DNA from: JAKPUX01 sp035353815
Lineage (GTDB): Bacteria > Zhuqueibacterota > Zhuqueibacteria > Residuimicrobiales > Residuimicrobiaceae
Length of the DNA: 64,000 nt
Assembly (NCBI GenBank): GCA_035353815.1
Contig: DAOQAG010000020.1
Coordinates: forward strand, 5,628-69,627
Reading direction: 5' to 3'
Of the stretch, positions 1-8,393 are shown piece after piece (position 1 is the stretch's first letter; each line of letters opens with the position of its first letter). A model generated the notes under the pieces. That model ran no database searches. It was given only the letters and a program-made list of their open reading frames with translations, and had not been told where the DNA came from. The position numbers and the translations under genes were made by a program.

Positions 1-213
1 GATGGGGTGATAGTCCTGGATGATGGTATCCCGGAAACGGAATTCGGTGGGACCGCCGAAGGTACAGCCGATGGTCTGGCCCGCCCATCCCCCCTTGATC
101 TTGTTCAGGAGCTCATCCTTGGTGAGCGTGACCATTTTCCCGGGCGCGCCCTGGGACACGACAGCGAGAATCAGAATCAGAACCATGAGAGTCAACAGGC
201 GTGAAGGTTTCAT
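1..213 (-). CDS. ADP-ribosylglycohydrolase-family secreted protein, N-terminal fragment cut by window edge
   Basis: The first 71 codons are visible and the frame is still open at base 1. The start at 213 is preceded by AAGGAG with 7-base spacing. Residues 1-23 are a hydrophobic signal peptide (MKPSRLL then a Leu/Ile/Val run to SQGAPG). Next comes KIKGGWAGQTIGCTFGGPTE, which aligns by eye with GGWIGQAIGVLWGQWTEG of the complete paralogue at 652-1974. That block is the N-terminal loop of the ADP-ribosyl-glycohydrolase fold (PF03747 type). The gene follows two paralogues on the same strand and probably has its own weak promoter at 323-351. Family assignment rests on this short block only; function is inferred. 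Confidence 0.7.
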   Translation of the reverse strand, partial: MKPSRLLTLMVLILILAVVSQGAPGKMVTLTKDELLNKIKGGWAGQTIGCTFGGPTEFRFRDTIIQDYHPI

Positions 214-322
214 ACGATCGCTCCTTCTTGAGGTAGTTAAAGGTTTGCGCACCCGCAGGACGGTGCCTCTTCCGGCATTGGCTCTGCCAGGATCGCCGCA
301 AACGCCAAGGTGCGCAGGGCAG

Positions 323-351
323 AATATAGTGTATTTTGGCACAATAATGAA
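323..351 (-). promoter_or_regulatory. Weak sigma-70-like promoter before the partial ADP-ribosylglycohydrolase gene
   Basis: On the minus strand a perfect TATATT -10 (323-328) lies 17 bases from a poor -35 (TTCATT, 346-351). It falls in the 146-base gap between the truncated paralogue and the partial gene, so the latter may be separately transcribed. The -35 is weak, hence low confidence. Confidence 0.35.
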
Positions 352-359
352 CAATCTTC

Positions 360-614
360 TCACTGCGCTATCTTTTCGCCCCCCGGCATGGGCGGATAGA
401 CGCTGAGCTCGGTGATCGAGGTGAAATATCGCTGGCTCCCCGTCCAGGGAGCTTCAGTACCGGCTTCACCGGTCAGCCATGCCGCGTAAACCTTGTCGCG
501 ATACTCCGCGACGGGGATCCTGTGGAAGGCGGGTGCCGCGGCGGTCGGGCCGAGAGGGAGCCCGACCCACAGTGCCAGAAACCACCACACTATCCAGAAT
601 CTGTTTCTCTTCAT
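360..614 (-). CDS. Truncated ADP-ribosylglycohydrolase paralogue, 84 aa (probable remnant)
   Basis: The start is at 614 with GAGGAGAGGTC just upstream, an intact ribosome site. Residues 1-27 are a signal peptide. Residues 31-46 (HRIPVAEYRDKVYAAW) align with RQISITEYQDKVAGGW of the full-length neighbour at 652-1974. After that the similarity stops, and the frame ends after about 40 unrelated residues with none of the metal-binding Asp motifs of the family. The simplest reading is a gene that kept its signal peptide and first helix but lost the catalytic body. A short secreted peptide is the alternative. It sits 37 bases downstream of the full-length copy. Confidence 0.55.
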   Translation of the reverse strand: MKRNRFWIVWWFLALWVGLPLGPTAAAPAFHRIPVAEYRDKVYAAWLTGEAGTEAPWTGSQRYFTSITELSVYPPMPGGEKIAQ

Positions 615-651
615 GACCTCTCCTCGTGCCGACGGTCCGATACGCGCCGCA

Positions 652-1974
652 TCAATTCTTGGGCATCACCATCGGCAATGCCGGCTCCCAGGCCGTTTGC
701 TCGAGCGGCGGGGCACTGGGGGCCTGCACCGGGATGACATATCGGCCGTTCTCGATATATCCGCCGTTCTGCAGGATGTTCCACTTGCCGACTTCGCAGG
801 TCTCGCGCAGCACCGTGTCCCACTGAATGGGATCAGGAAGCAGGGTCTTGAGGGCGATATTCTCGATCGGGAGGTCGCGCAGAATCCGCCATTTTTCGGG
901 GATGCCCTTGAGGCCTCGCGCGGTGCCGAGGATGCCCGCGACACTGGAGGGATTGCAGTCGCTGTCGCGCCCGCAGCGCATCGCAATGTCCATGCTCTTC
1001 CAGAAATCGCCGCCGCCATAGAGCAAGCCCATATAGACATAGGCGCCGTTGATGCGGACATCCACCGCGCTGAAGAGTCCCGAATTCTTGTCAACCCATT
1101 TCGCCTCGAGCTTTTTCCAGGCATCCTGCCAGTTGGGGTAGCGCTGCTGCAGATCGAGCACGTCACGGACCATTTTAGCATAGCCGCTCTCCGCCGGGAT
1201 GACCTTCAGACTGTATTCCGCCAGCTTGCGGGGATTGCTCTCGAAAAAGGCTTCGCCGTACATGGCGGATAGGGCCATGCCGGCATAGACACCGTCCCCA
1301 TAGTTCATGATGTGACCGACCTTGTCGCCCCACATATTGCTGATCTGCGGGAGTCCCGGTGAGATCAAGCCGAAGAAATCGGCCTCGATCTGGAAATCGA
1401 TCGCGTCGCCCCACATGGTATTGCGGGGATTGCCGGAGAGCGGCGGCCAGATCCCGCGCATAAAGTTATCGTAGGCGCCGCGGTTGGCGCACCAGATGCG
1501 CTCTTTGTCGATGTATTTGACCCACTCCTCGGCGATCTGCGTGGCGGTGACATCGAGCCCGTACTTTTGGATGGCATGGAGGAAGACAAACTCCACATAG
1601 AGATCATCCTGATCGGACATCATCTCCGGTTTCCAAATCTCCCAATTGGCTTTGTTGCCAATGAATTTTTTCGCCGCTTTGATCTGCTCTTCCCAGCCGC
1701 CGGCAGCCTCGATCTCCTTTTCCACTTCCGGCTTGATCCGGTACCAATCTTCAAGATCGAACGGCACCATCTCGCCCTGCCACTTGCCTTCGGTCCACTG
1801 CCCCCAGAGCACACCGATAGCCTGGCCGATCCATCCTCCCGCGACCTTGTCCTGATACTCCGTGATGGAAATTTGCCGGTAGGACGGCGTTTGCGCCGAG
1901 AGGGTGCTCACTGCCAGGAGCAGGGCCACAACGAGCATCAAAGCAAGGGTCGAAAAACAAGCCGCTCTATTCAT
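652..1974 (-). CDS. Secreted ADP-ribosylglycohydrolase-family enzyme, 440 aa
   Basis: The family cleaves glycosidic or O-acyl bonds to ADP-ribose, using a pair of Mg ions held by Asp residues. A signal peptide spans residues 1-27 (ends STLSAQ). Family motifs are GGWIGQAIG (46-54), SDQDD (120-124), and GRDSDCNPSSVAG (335-347) with Asp337 and Asp339, matching the DxD loop of the fold. The usual first GD pair is GQ here, so catalysis may differ from DraG. The export signal argues for an extracellular or periplasmic substrate, not regulation of a cytoplasmic protein. GGAGG lies 7 bases before the start at 1974. The gene follows the GH-like gene by 14 bases, so they are probably co-transcribed. 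The substrate is unknown. Confidence 0.85.
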   Translation of the reverse strand: MNRAACFSTLALMLVVALLLAVSTLSAQTPSYRQISITEYQDKVAGGWIGQAIGVLWGQWTEGKWQGEMVPFDLEDWYRIKPEVEKEIEAAGGWEEQIKAAKKFIGNKANWEIWKPEMMSDQDDLYVEFVFLHAIQKYGLDVTATQIAEEWVKYIDKERIWCANRGAYDNFMRGIWPPLSGNPRNTMWGDAIDFQIEADFFGLISPGLPQISNMWGDKVGHIMNYGDGVYAGMALSAMYGEAFFESNPRKLAEYSLKVIPAESGYAKMVRDVLDLQQRYPNWQDAWKKLEAKWVDKNSGLFSAVDVRINGAYVYMGLLYGGGDFWKSMDIAMRCGRDSDCNPSSVAGILGTARGLKGIPEKWRILRDLPIENIALKTLLPDPIQWDTVLRETCEVGKWNILQNGGYIENGRYVIPVQAPSAPPLEQTAWEPALPMVMPKN

Positions 1975-1988
1975 CGGGTACCTCCAGA

Positions 1989-4196
1989 TTAAAATTGTTT
2001 CCAGCCCAGGTTGATAATGATTTCATCCTTTAAAACACCATCCTGCATGAGCTTGACCAGCAGGAGATAGGGAAAATCGATTTTAAGGGTATCCAGGTCC
2101 ACCTCTGCGCGGGTTCCCGGCAAAATCAGCAGGGGCTGCTCCATCATGGTCAAATTATCGACCGTCTGGAGGTGAATTTCGCCGTGAGCCACCGGATGGA
2201 GAGCCTCAATGGTCAGGCGCTTACCGTCGCGGCGGACCGTGAGATTTTTTGGCAAGGCGACGATGCAGGACATCGCGTCGGCGGGCTCTTCGGGACTGAT
2301 CAGGCGAACCTTGCCCCCTGCGACCTCGTGGGCGATGGGCTGATGGTTCCAGAGGTCGATATAGTGCCAGTCGGGCGGATAGGGAACTTCCATGAACGGG
2401 CCGACCAGGCGTTTGGGATCGAGCCGGGTGCCCGCATCGCGGCCAAGCTGGTACATGGGATAGATGCATTTGTCCGCCACCGGGAAGGCGTTGACGAAGA
2501 GGTCCCGGCGCAAAGCCGAAACCAGGGGCACCGGATCGCCGGTCAGGTAGGCGTCGCGATTCTCATGGATGATCCGGCTGTAACGCTGGATGAGGATGCG
2601 CTCATCCCAGCTGTAGCGGTTGATCTCACCAAAGATATCTTCCCAGACAATAAAGCCGACCCCGTTGAAGAGGGCATTGAGGACCAGATCATGCCGGGTC
2701 CGGGCCGAACGGTTGATGTTGTGGACGTTATGTTCGGGGAGGATGAAGCGAAAGAGATCAACATTGGGCATTTTATTGGTGGCATCGCCCGATTGATTCC
2801 AGCTGCCGGTGACGAGCTGGGCCGCCTTGAGGTCGGGGCGTCCCTCACTGACGAAGACATTGTCAGGATTGACGCCATCCAGGGCAGCGCGGAAGGCCTG
2901 ATCCGACTCGTCCATGGTATCGAGAAAGACGCCGTCTGAACCGATGGCGCCGGCGACGCGGGCTTCCTGGGTGAAGCGGTCGGTGCGGCCTTTCATGATA
3001 TCCCAGGGCTTGTAGGGGATGAAAACCTGAACTCCGCGGGCGTGGGCGCGTTCGACCATCTGCTTCAAGCCCACCAATCCCCCGGGGAGATCCTCATACA
3101 TGTCCATCTGGTCGCGGTTGTCGATGCCCATGCGCGGATAGTCGTGCCAGAGCAGCATATAATCATACCCGCCGAAATTCAACTGGCCTTCATCGAGAAA
3201 TTCATCGATGCGCAGCCGGTTGGCGGCGGGATCGTAGATATCCTTGCCATACATGAAGGTGAAATGGGAGACGAAGCGTTGCCGGTATTTCTCCTGTACC
3301 GGCCGTTTGTAAAAGGTAAAATCGAATCCGGAGCGGATATAATTACGGAAGGCATAATAGGCGGCATGCCAGTCGCCAGGGTGCGGGCCGATCCGGGCTT
3401 CCAGGAGCAGGGTTGTCTCCCCGGGCTTTTGCACGAGGCGGAAAATCCTGGACTTAAAGTCCTTGTAATCGGCAAAATCAAGGTCGAGCGCCGTCTGTAC
3501 GACATGCAGGTAAACCCCGCAACGGGCTTTCAGATCGTAGAGGTCGATGGGCATTTTGGGATCGGTGGCGCTGGTGAAATAAAAGATAAAATCCCTGGGC
3601 GAGTCGATGCAGAAGCGGTCCCGTTGTGTCGGGAGGAGATAATGGGTATCGCGGCCCTGGCCGATCACCAGCTTTTGCAGAAACGGCAAGGTGATAGTAC
3701 TGGCGACAGATTCGGGATCACGGAAGGTCCGCCCCCCCGTCGAAGTATTGGTCATCCGCGCACTCCAGGCCAGTTCGCGGCCGGTGCCAAGGCTGAAGGT
3801 CTGCTCGACAGGCAACGGGTTCTCGACATAGGTGCACTCCTGCCGGACGGTCACCGAGACGCGGTCTGCAGCCTGTTGTTCCTGCACAGAAAAGATCTGG
3901 TACCCGACATCCGGAAAATCCCAGGGCAGCCGCACGGAGAGAAAGAGCAGCGGTGGATTCCCCGCCATAAGGTTCACCCCGGTGCTCTTCTCCGTCATGC
4001 CGGCAAGATAGACTCCGCGGTCTATCAAGAGTTCGAAACGCACCGAATCGTTCTCGAGGATGACCTCGCGTACCAGCTCCTTGGAGGGAACAAAGGTCAG
4101 GCGCACTCCGGCAGGGCTGTTCAAAACGGCCGTGAAAGTGATGAGGGTCAGGAGAAAGCGGATGCTTCTCCGATGCACTACAGTGTGTTCAGTCAT
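1989..4196 (-). CDS. Secreted glycoside-hydrolase-like TIM-barrel protein, 735 aa
   Basis: The start is set at 4196 because GGAG lies 7 bases upstream and a signal peptide follows (FLLTLITFTAVLNSPAG); an earlier in-frame start at 4250 lacks both. An N-terminal beta-rich region of about 270 residues precedes a barrel-like part with GGYDYMLLWHDYPRMG, RGVQVFIPYKPWDIM and SDGVFLDTMDESD. The last resembles the strand-4 Asp segment of clan GH-D and related retaining glycosidases (GH31, GH36, DUF6259 types). It probably acts on an oligosaccharide or glycoconjugate outside the cytoplasm. A C-terminal beta region follows. It lies between the SUMF1-fold gene and the ADP-ribosylglycohydrolase gene in one tight run. 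The fold call is moderate; the substrate is unknown. Confidence 0.6.
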   Translation of the reverse strand: MTEHTVVHRRSIRFLLTLITFTAVLNSPAGVRLTFVPSKELVREVILENDSVRFELLIDRGVYLAGMTEKSTGVNLMAGNPPLLFLSVRLPWDFPDVGYQIFSVQEQQAADRVSVTVRQECTYVENPLPVEQTFSLGTGRELAWSARMTNTSTGGRTFRDPESVASTITLPFLQKLVIGQGRDTHYLLPTQRDRFCIDSPRDFIFYFTSATDPKMPIDLYDLKARCGVYLHVVQTALDLDFADYKDFKSRIFRLVQKPGETTLLLEARIGPHPGDWHAAYYAFRNYIRSGFDFTFYKRPVQEKYRQRFVSHFTFMYGKDIYDPAANRLRIDEFLDEGQLNFGGYDYMLLWHDYPRMGIDNRDQMDMYEDLPGGLVGLKQMVERAHARGVQVFIPYKPWDIMKGRTDRFTQEARVAGAIGSDGVFLDTMDESDQAFRAALDGVNPDNVFVSEGRPDLKAAQLVTGSWNQSGDATNKMPNVDLFRFILPEHNVHNINRSARTRHDLVLNALFNGVGFIVWEDIFGEINRYSWDERILIQRYSRIIHENRDAYLTGDPVPLVSALRRDLFVNAFPVADKCIYPMYQLGRDAGTRLDPKRLVGPFMEVPYPPDWHYIDLWNHQPIAHEVAGGKVRLISPEEPADAMSCIVALPKNLTVRRDGKRLTIEALHPVAHGEIHLQTVDNLTMMEQPLLILPGTRAEVDLDTLKIDFPYLLLVKLMQDGVLKDEIIINLGWKQF

Positions 4197-4253
4197 CAAG
4201 GGCTCCTCAGCTATGGTTCGATGGGCCGGGCAGGAGGTCTCAGGGACCACCGC

Positions 4254-5063
4254 TCACCGGACACTTTGCACACAGCGGAAACCGACCGTTGCGCAACGGT
4301 TCAGGGCTGGCGTCATCAGCCAGAATTTGACCCGCTGGTAATTGGTGATCGGTCCGCCCTGCATATACCAGAGGCTCCCCTTCGCAAGAAAAAAACTGCC
4401 GCCGCGCAGCCAGCAGAAATCGTGATAGCCATCGGTGGCAAAAGAGTCGGTCCATTCCCACACATTCCCGGTCATGTCGAGACAGCCATAGGGACTTATC
4501 CCAAGCGGGTAACTGCCGACCGGCTGGGTGTCGGGTGAATCCATGTTGGCCCTGGAAGAATCGAAAAGATTGCCCCACGGCCAAACCCGGCCATCGTTGC
4601 CCTGGGCCGCCTTCTGCCATTCCGCTTCGCTCGGCAAGCGCTTTCCCGCCCATCGGGCATAGGCCTGGGCATCCTCCAGCGAAATCCAGATCACGGGGTG
4701 GTTCTCCTTACCCGCGGGGATCGCGCCCTGCGTCCAATGCCGGAGGAAATTCTCCGGCCACGCCGGTTTGTAGCCTGTTTTGTCGAGGAACAGTTTGAAC
4801 TGGGCGTTGGTCACCTCGGTCTTGTCGATATAAAAAGCCGGGATGTCAACATCGCTCCAGGTGCGATAGCGGATGCCGGCATCATCGATAACCAGGGTGT
4901 CGAGCGTCAGCCCTTCCCGCCAGCGGTATTCAACCCGCATCTCGAACTTGCCCGCTGGCACCAGCACCATACCGGAAGGGGTTCCAGCCCCGAGCTTGGA
5001 AATTCCCGTCCACAGGATCCAAACGGCCACAATTCCAAAGAGGGGTACGCCTCTGAACTGCAT
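4254..5063 (-). CDS. SUMF1/formylglycine-generating-fold protein, exported, 269 aa
   Basis: The start at 5063 has AAGGAG upstream, then a membrane or signal segment (residues 5-26). The SUMF1 hallmarks follow in order: GMVLVPAGKFEM, IPAFYIDKTEVTNAQFKLFL, HPVIWISLEDAQAYARWAGK, RLPSEAEWQKAA, the WPWGN strand, MTGNVWEWT, WLRGGSFF and GFRCV. In true formylglycine-generating enzymes the RGGS block is followed closely by the active-site cysteine pair. Here that block reads RGGSFFLAKGSLW with no cysteine, so sulfatase activation is unlikely; no sulfatase gene is in the window either. It is more likely a catalytically different or binding member of the fold. It belongs to the same minus-strand set as the RhaT-like and GH-like genes. 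Confidence 0.85.
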   Translation of the reverse strand: MQFRGVPLFGIVAVWILWTGISKLGAGTPSGMVLVPAGKFEMRVEYRWREGLTLDTLVIDDAGIRYRTWSDVDIPAFYIDKTEVTNAQFKLFLDKTGYKPAWPENFLRHWTQGAIPAGKENHPVIWISLEDAQAYARWAGKRLPSEAEWQKAAQGNDGRVWPWGNLFDSSRANMDSPDTQPVGSYPLGISPYGCLDMTGNVWEWTDSFATDGYHDFCWLRGGSFFLAKGSLWYMQGGPITNYQRVKFWLMTPALNRCATVGFRCVQSVR

Positions 5064-5144
5064 AGGGATCTCCTTACATTTGCGAATGCGGTCTCTGGAG
5101 CGCTTTCTGCTCCGGATGCGAGCACCTCAGCAGCCCGCACGGCC

Positions 5145-6158
5145 TCAAAGTGTGTTGCTAACGGCAATGGTGATGATCGCCAGCAGCAGAACCAGCAGCC
5201 CCAGGTTGAGCAGGGCACGCGCCGAGGATTGGGCGCCCTTCCACTCACCCCGCCATAAACCCCACAAATTGCCAAAACCGATCGAAAGGGAGATATAGAG
5301 CGGCCAGCCGGCGACGATGCCCAGTTTGCCGAGCCTGGAGGCGCCAATACCATAGAGGTAAAAGCTGCCGATCCACATCAAGGCCATCAATGCCCCCCAG
5401 CCGATGTTCTGCAGCAGGTGGGCATTGGCAAAACCGGCAAAATTCCGGTGCCGCGCCATCAGGAAGAGGCAATAGCTAAAATTGACCAGAAATCCGACGG
5501 TGAAAAAGAGCGCCCAAACCGCATTGCCAGCGAAATGCGCCGGAGTGCCGGCAGCTTCTGCCGCACGGACGAGGCTGCTCGCGAAGGCCATCCCCACATT
5601 CGGGAAGCAGGAGAGGATGCCGGCAAATATGGCGATGGCCAGGCCGGCCGATGATACCCCGACCTTGAGAGCGGTACCGGCCGTGGTCGCCGCATGTTTG
5701 CGGCTGCCGGCAATAGTGCACAAGACAATGCCCAAAATCACGATCGCTGTTCCCGCGAGCAGAACCATCCCGCGCAAGGCCATCAGAGTGGCCGGAAAAA
5801 AAATGACCAGCGGAATCAGGGCCCCCAGACTGGCGATCAAACCCATGATGATCGGGTACCCCAGCGCCATGCCCAACCTCTCCATGCCGAGTCCGAACAG
5901 AATGGCCCCGATGCCCCATCCCGCACCGAAGAGGATCAGCACGATCAGATCGGTGGCGGGCACGGCTTTGTAAATGGACCAGATGTCGGGGATGATGAGC
6001 AGGGCGATGAGCCAGTTAAAAATGAGCATGCCGAGCAGGGAGAAGGTCGCCCAGGTGTGCTCCCACTGCCAATTCTTGGTCAGGGTCATCGGCAGGACAA
6101 AACTCCCCTGGAAAAATCCCGCGATGAGAACGAAGAGAAAACCGGTCAACAGATTCAT
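5145..6158 (-). CDS. RhaT-family sugar:proton symporter, 337 aa
   Basis: About ten hydrophobic segments span the whole protein, close to the 344 residues of Escherichia coli RhaT. Family-like stretches are FGAGWGIGAILFGLGMERLG and GILSCFPNVGMAFAS. Start 6158 is chosen because GAGGAG precedes it and the protein begins directly with the first membrane segment; an earlier in-frame start at 6407 would overlap the kinase gene. It probably imports a monosaccharide across the inner membrane. The substrate need not be rhamnose: no rhamnose isomerase or kinase is nearby, whereas a ribokinase gene lies immediately upstream, suggesting a pentose. Confidence 0.8.
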   Translation of the reverse strand: MNLLTGFLFVLIAGFFQGSFVLPMTLTKNWQWEHTWATFSLLGMLIFNWLIALLIIPDIWSIYKAVPATDLIVLILFGAGWGIGAILFGLGMERLGMALGYPIIMGLIASLGALIPLVIFFPATLMALRGMVLLAGTAIVILGIVLCTIAGSRKHAATTAGTALKVGVSSAGLAIAIFAGILSCFPNVGMAFASSLVRAAEAAGTPAHFAGNAVWALFFTVGFLVNFSYCLFLMARHRNFAGFANAHLLQNIGWGALMALMWIGSFYLYGIGASRLGKLGIVAGWPLYISLSIGFGNLWGLWRGEWKGAQSSARALLNLGLLVLLLAIITIAVSNTL

Positions 6159-6219
6159 GTGAACTCCTCGTATGAAGGCTCGGACGCGGGCGCCGCGTTT
6201 TCCCCCGGCAGCAGCGCCC

Positions 6220-7155
6220 TCAACCGATCTGTCTGAGAATTTCCATCCAGCGCGCCTCCACCTCAGCGCGATACGGATAGGACTCGATAGTCTCACGCTT
6301 TTGCGTGGAGAGCGAAGCGGCGGTGATACCGAGAGCGATCGCTTCGGCAAGGGGAAGGTCTTCGGCGAGTCCGACGGCCAGCCCCGCATTGAGGGCATCC
6401 CCGGCACCGACCGAATCGACGACGGTCACCGGCAGCGCCGGAATGCGCCGCATCCCCTGCCGGCTGGCCCAAAGCACACCGCTGGCGCCCAGGGTCAGGA
6501 TGACATGATCGGGACCGAGTTTCAGCAGGGCTGAGGCCAGCTCTTCGTCGGCGAGGGGATCGGTGGGCGAGAGGCCGAGCGCGATCCGGGCTTCGGTTTC
6601 ATTGGGCGTCAGGGCGAAGAGTGCACTGAGATCATGGCCGCGCAGATCGACCGCGGGAGCAGGATTGAGGATCGCCTTTTTTCCCAGCTCTTTGGCGATC
6701 CCCGCCGCCGCCAGGGCGGTCTCCAGCGGGATCTCCAGGGGCGAGAGGACCACATCTGCATCGGCAATGATCTGCCGGTGCGCAGTGACATCCAGCGGCC
6801 GGAAATCCCCGTTGGCAGCAACATCGATGACAATCGAATTGGTGCCGCTGCGGCTGAAGATGATAAAGCCCACCGCTGTCGGCAGGCTCTCCGAAAAGAG
6901 CACCCCCGCAGGGTCCACCCCCTCCTGCTGCAGCAGTTCCAGGAAGCCCTGGCCAAAATGGTCGCGGCCGATTTTGCCCATGAAGGTGGCATGGGCACCG
7001 AGACGGGCGGCGCAGGCCGCCATGTTGGAGCCCTTGCCCCCGTGCGTGGTGTGATAATTCCGCCCGATGATGGTCTCGCCTTCGACCGGGATGCGATCCG
7101 TATCCATCACCAGCGCGACAATGTAGCTTCCGACGACGATCACTCTGCCTGCCAT
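6220..7155 (-). CDS. rbsK: Ribokinase (PfkB family), 311 aa
   Basis: It phosphorylates ribose or a similar pentose at C5 with ATP, trapping the sugar in the cytoplasm. The PfkB signatures are complete: THGGKGSNMAACAARLG (residues about 37-53) for substrate binding, LTPNETEARIALG, and DSVGAGDALNAGLAVGL, which holds the catalytic Asp and the anion hole. The length fits ribokinases (about 305-310 aa). GAGGTG precedes the start at 7155. It lies between the UroD-like gene and the sugar symporter in the LacI-linked set, which makes an imported pentose its likely substrate. Deoxyribokinase or another PfkB sugar kinase cannot be excluded. Confidence 0.85.
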   Translation of the reverse strand: MAGRVIVVGSYIVALVMDTDRIPVEGETIIGRNYHTTHGGKGSNMAACAARLGAHATFMGKIGRDHFGQGFLELLQQEGVDPAGVLFSESLPTAVGFIIFSRSGTNSIVIDVAANGDFRPLDVTAHRQIIADADVVLSPLEIPLETALAAAGIAKELGKKAILNPAPAVDLRGHDLSALFALTPNETEARIALGLSPTDPLADEELASALLKLGPDHVILTLGASGVLWASRQGMRRIPALPVTVVDSVGAGDALNAGLAVGLAEDLPLAEAIALGITAASLSTQKRETIESYPYRAEVEARWMEILRQIG

Positions 7156-7179
7156 GGCACCTCACGATCTGATTGGGGA

Positions 7180-8319
7180 TTAAAGCGAATACATCGCCAA
7201 GACATTATCGATGGGCGTATCCGCCTGGATATGATGGGAGCCGGAAAGGATATACCCCCCCTCCGGCCCGAGGATTCTGCAGGTTTCCGCCACCTTGCTC
7301 CGCACCGCCTCCGGTGTCGCTGTCGGCAGAAATCCCTGAATGTCGATGCCGCCGTGAAAGACCATGCGTCCGCCGAATTCGCGCGCGAGATTCTCCGGAG
7401 CCATATCCCGGGCCGTGGGTTGAACTGGATTGAGAATCCTGATGCCCATATCGATGAATCGCGGGATCAGGGGAAAAACAGCACCGCAGCAATGAATCAT
7501 CACCGGCTTACCATGGCGTCCCGCCAGGTCGATAATACGCTGATGGAAAGGCCGGATGAAGCGGTCATACATCTCCGGGCGCATCAGCAGACTGTTCTGC
7601 GAGGCGAGATCGTCGTAAAAATAGACGATGTCGATACCATCGCCAGCTGTTTCGAGCACGCGCTCCAGGTTGTGCAGATGGACCTCGGCGATGCGCTCCA
7701 TGACGTAGAGCGGCATGGCCGGCGCCATGGCCAGGTCCAGCAAAAACCGTTCAAAACTGTACAGCGACCAGGCGGTTTCGAAGACCGAACCGACGCGGTA
7801 GCGGATGCTATGCATCGCAGTCCGGTTCAGGGCTGCGATCGCGGCGCGCAGCTGCGAAAAATCCCACCAGGCCGGGGTCGGCCAGTTGTAGGCTTTCAGA
7901 TCGTCGAGGCTGGCGGCAGCCTCCAGCGGGTAGGAGACAAATTGATCGAGCTCGCCAAAGGCGTTGGCAACCCGCTGGCGGTGCGCCCCCCAGATATCAC
8001 GGTTGCTGCCATCCGCTTCGACGCGGCGCCACATGCCGCCGACCGAGGAGCGCTCCTGCGAGGCCTCCATGTCCACCTGGTCGTGTTCAATTTCGGGCGG
8101 GCGGCAAAAGCTGTCATACGAGACAACGCGGCAATCGATGTCGAGCCGGTCGAGGATGGTATTGCGGTCGCGGGTGTTAAAGTGGTCGCCCAGGCGGCTC
8201 CAGATTTCGGGCACGGCGGCGAAATCACGCGGGGTTCGATCGCTTTTCTGGAAAGAAAGGGCTTGATGCACCCGCTGCTGAGGCGTGCGGAGGAGATCGG
8301 TCATGCTGCATTCATCCAT
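7180..8319 (-). CDS. Uroporphyrinogen decarboxylase-family protein (MtaA/CmuA-like), 379 aa
   Basis: The C-terminal half carries the URO-D-fold signature of the methyltransferase-like branch: MIHCCGAVFPLIPRF, GIRILNPVQPTARDM, FHGGIDIQGFLP and GGYILSGSHHIQADTP. No haem-synthesis gene is nearby and the N-terminal Arg pattern of true HemE is not evident. It therefore probably does not decarboxylate uroporphyrinogen. Members of this branch occur in sugar-use loci with no proven reaction; a zinc- or cobamide-dependent transfer is the usual guess. Start 8319 is uncertain: Met6 at 8304 is an alternative, and neither has a strong ribosome site. Spacing to the kinase gene is 24 bases. Confidence 0.8.
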   Translation of the reverse strand: MDECSMTDLLRTPQQRVHQALSFQKSDRTPRDFAAVPEIWSRLGDHFNTRDRNTILDRLDIDCRVVSYDSFCRPPEIEHDQVDMEASQERSSVGGMWRRVEADGSNRDIWGAHRQRVANAFGELDQFVSYPLEAAASLDDLKAYNWPTPAWWDFSQLRAAIAALNRTAMHSIRYRVGSVFETAWSLYSFERFLLDLAMAPAMPLYVMERIAEVHLHNLERVLETAGDGIDIVYFYDDLASQNSLLMRPEMYDRFIRPFHQRIIDLAGRHGKPVMIHCCGAVFPLIPRFIDMGIRILNPVQPTARDMAPENLAREFGGRMVFHGGIDIQGFLPTATPEAVRSKVAETCRILGPEGGYILSGSHHIQADTPIDNVLAMYSL

Positions 8320-8393
8320 TGGGATAGGAGAGCCAGGCCCCGGCCCGGAGGAAGAAAAAAGCCGAGGCCTGGCAGCGTTGAGATTGCCGGTAT

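Noticed and set aside
4254..5063. Active sulfatase-modifying enzyme
   Set aside because: The cysteines expected after RGGS are missing and no sulfatase gene lies in the window.
5145..6158. Rhamnose catabolic locus
   Set aside because: Only the symporter suggests rhamnose; no rhamnose isomerase, rhamnulokinase or aldolase is present, while a ribokinase is.
7180..8319. True uroporphyrinogen decarboxylase (hemE)
   Set aside because: Sequence motifs fit the MtaA/CmuA-like branch and no haem-synthesis gene is nearby.
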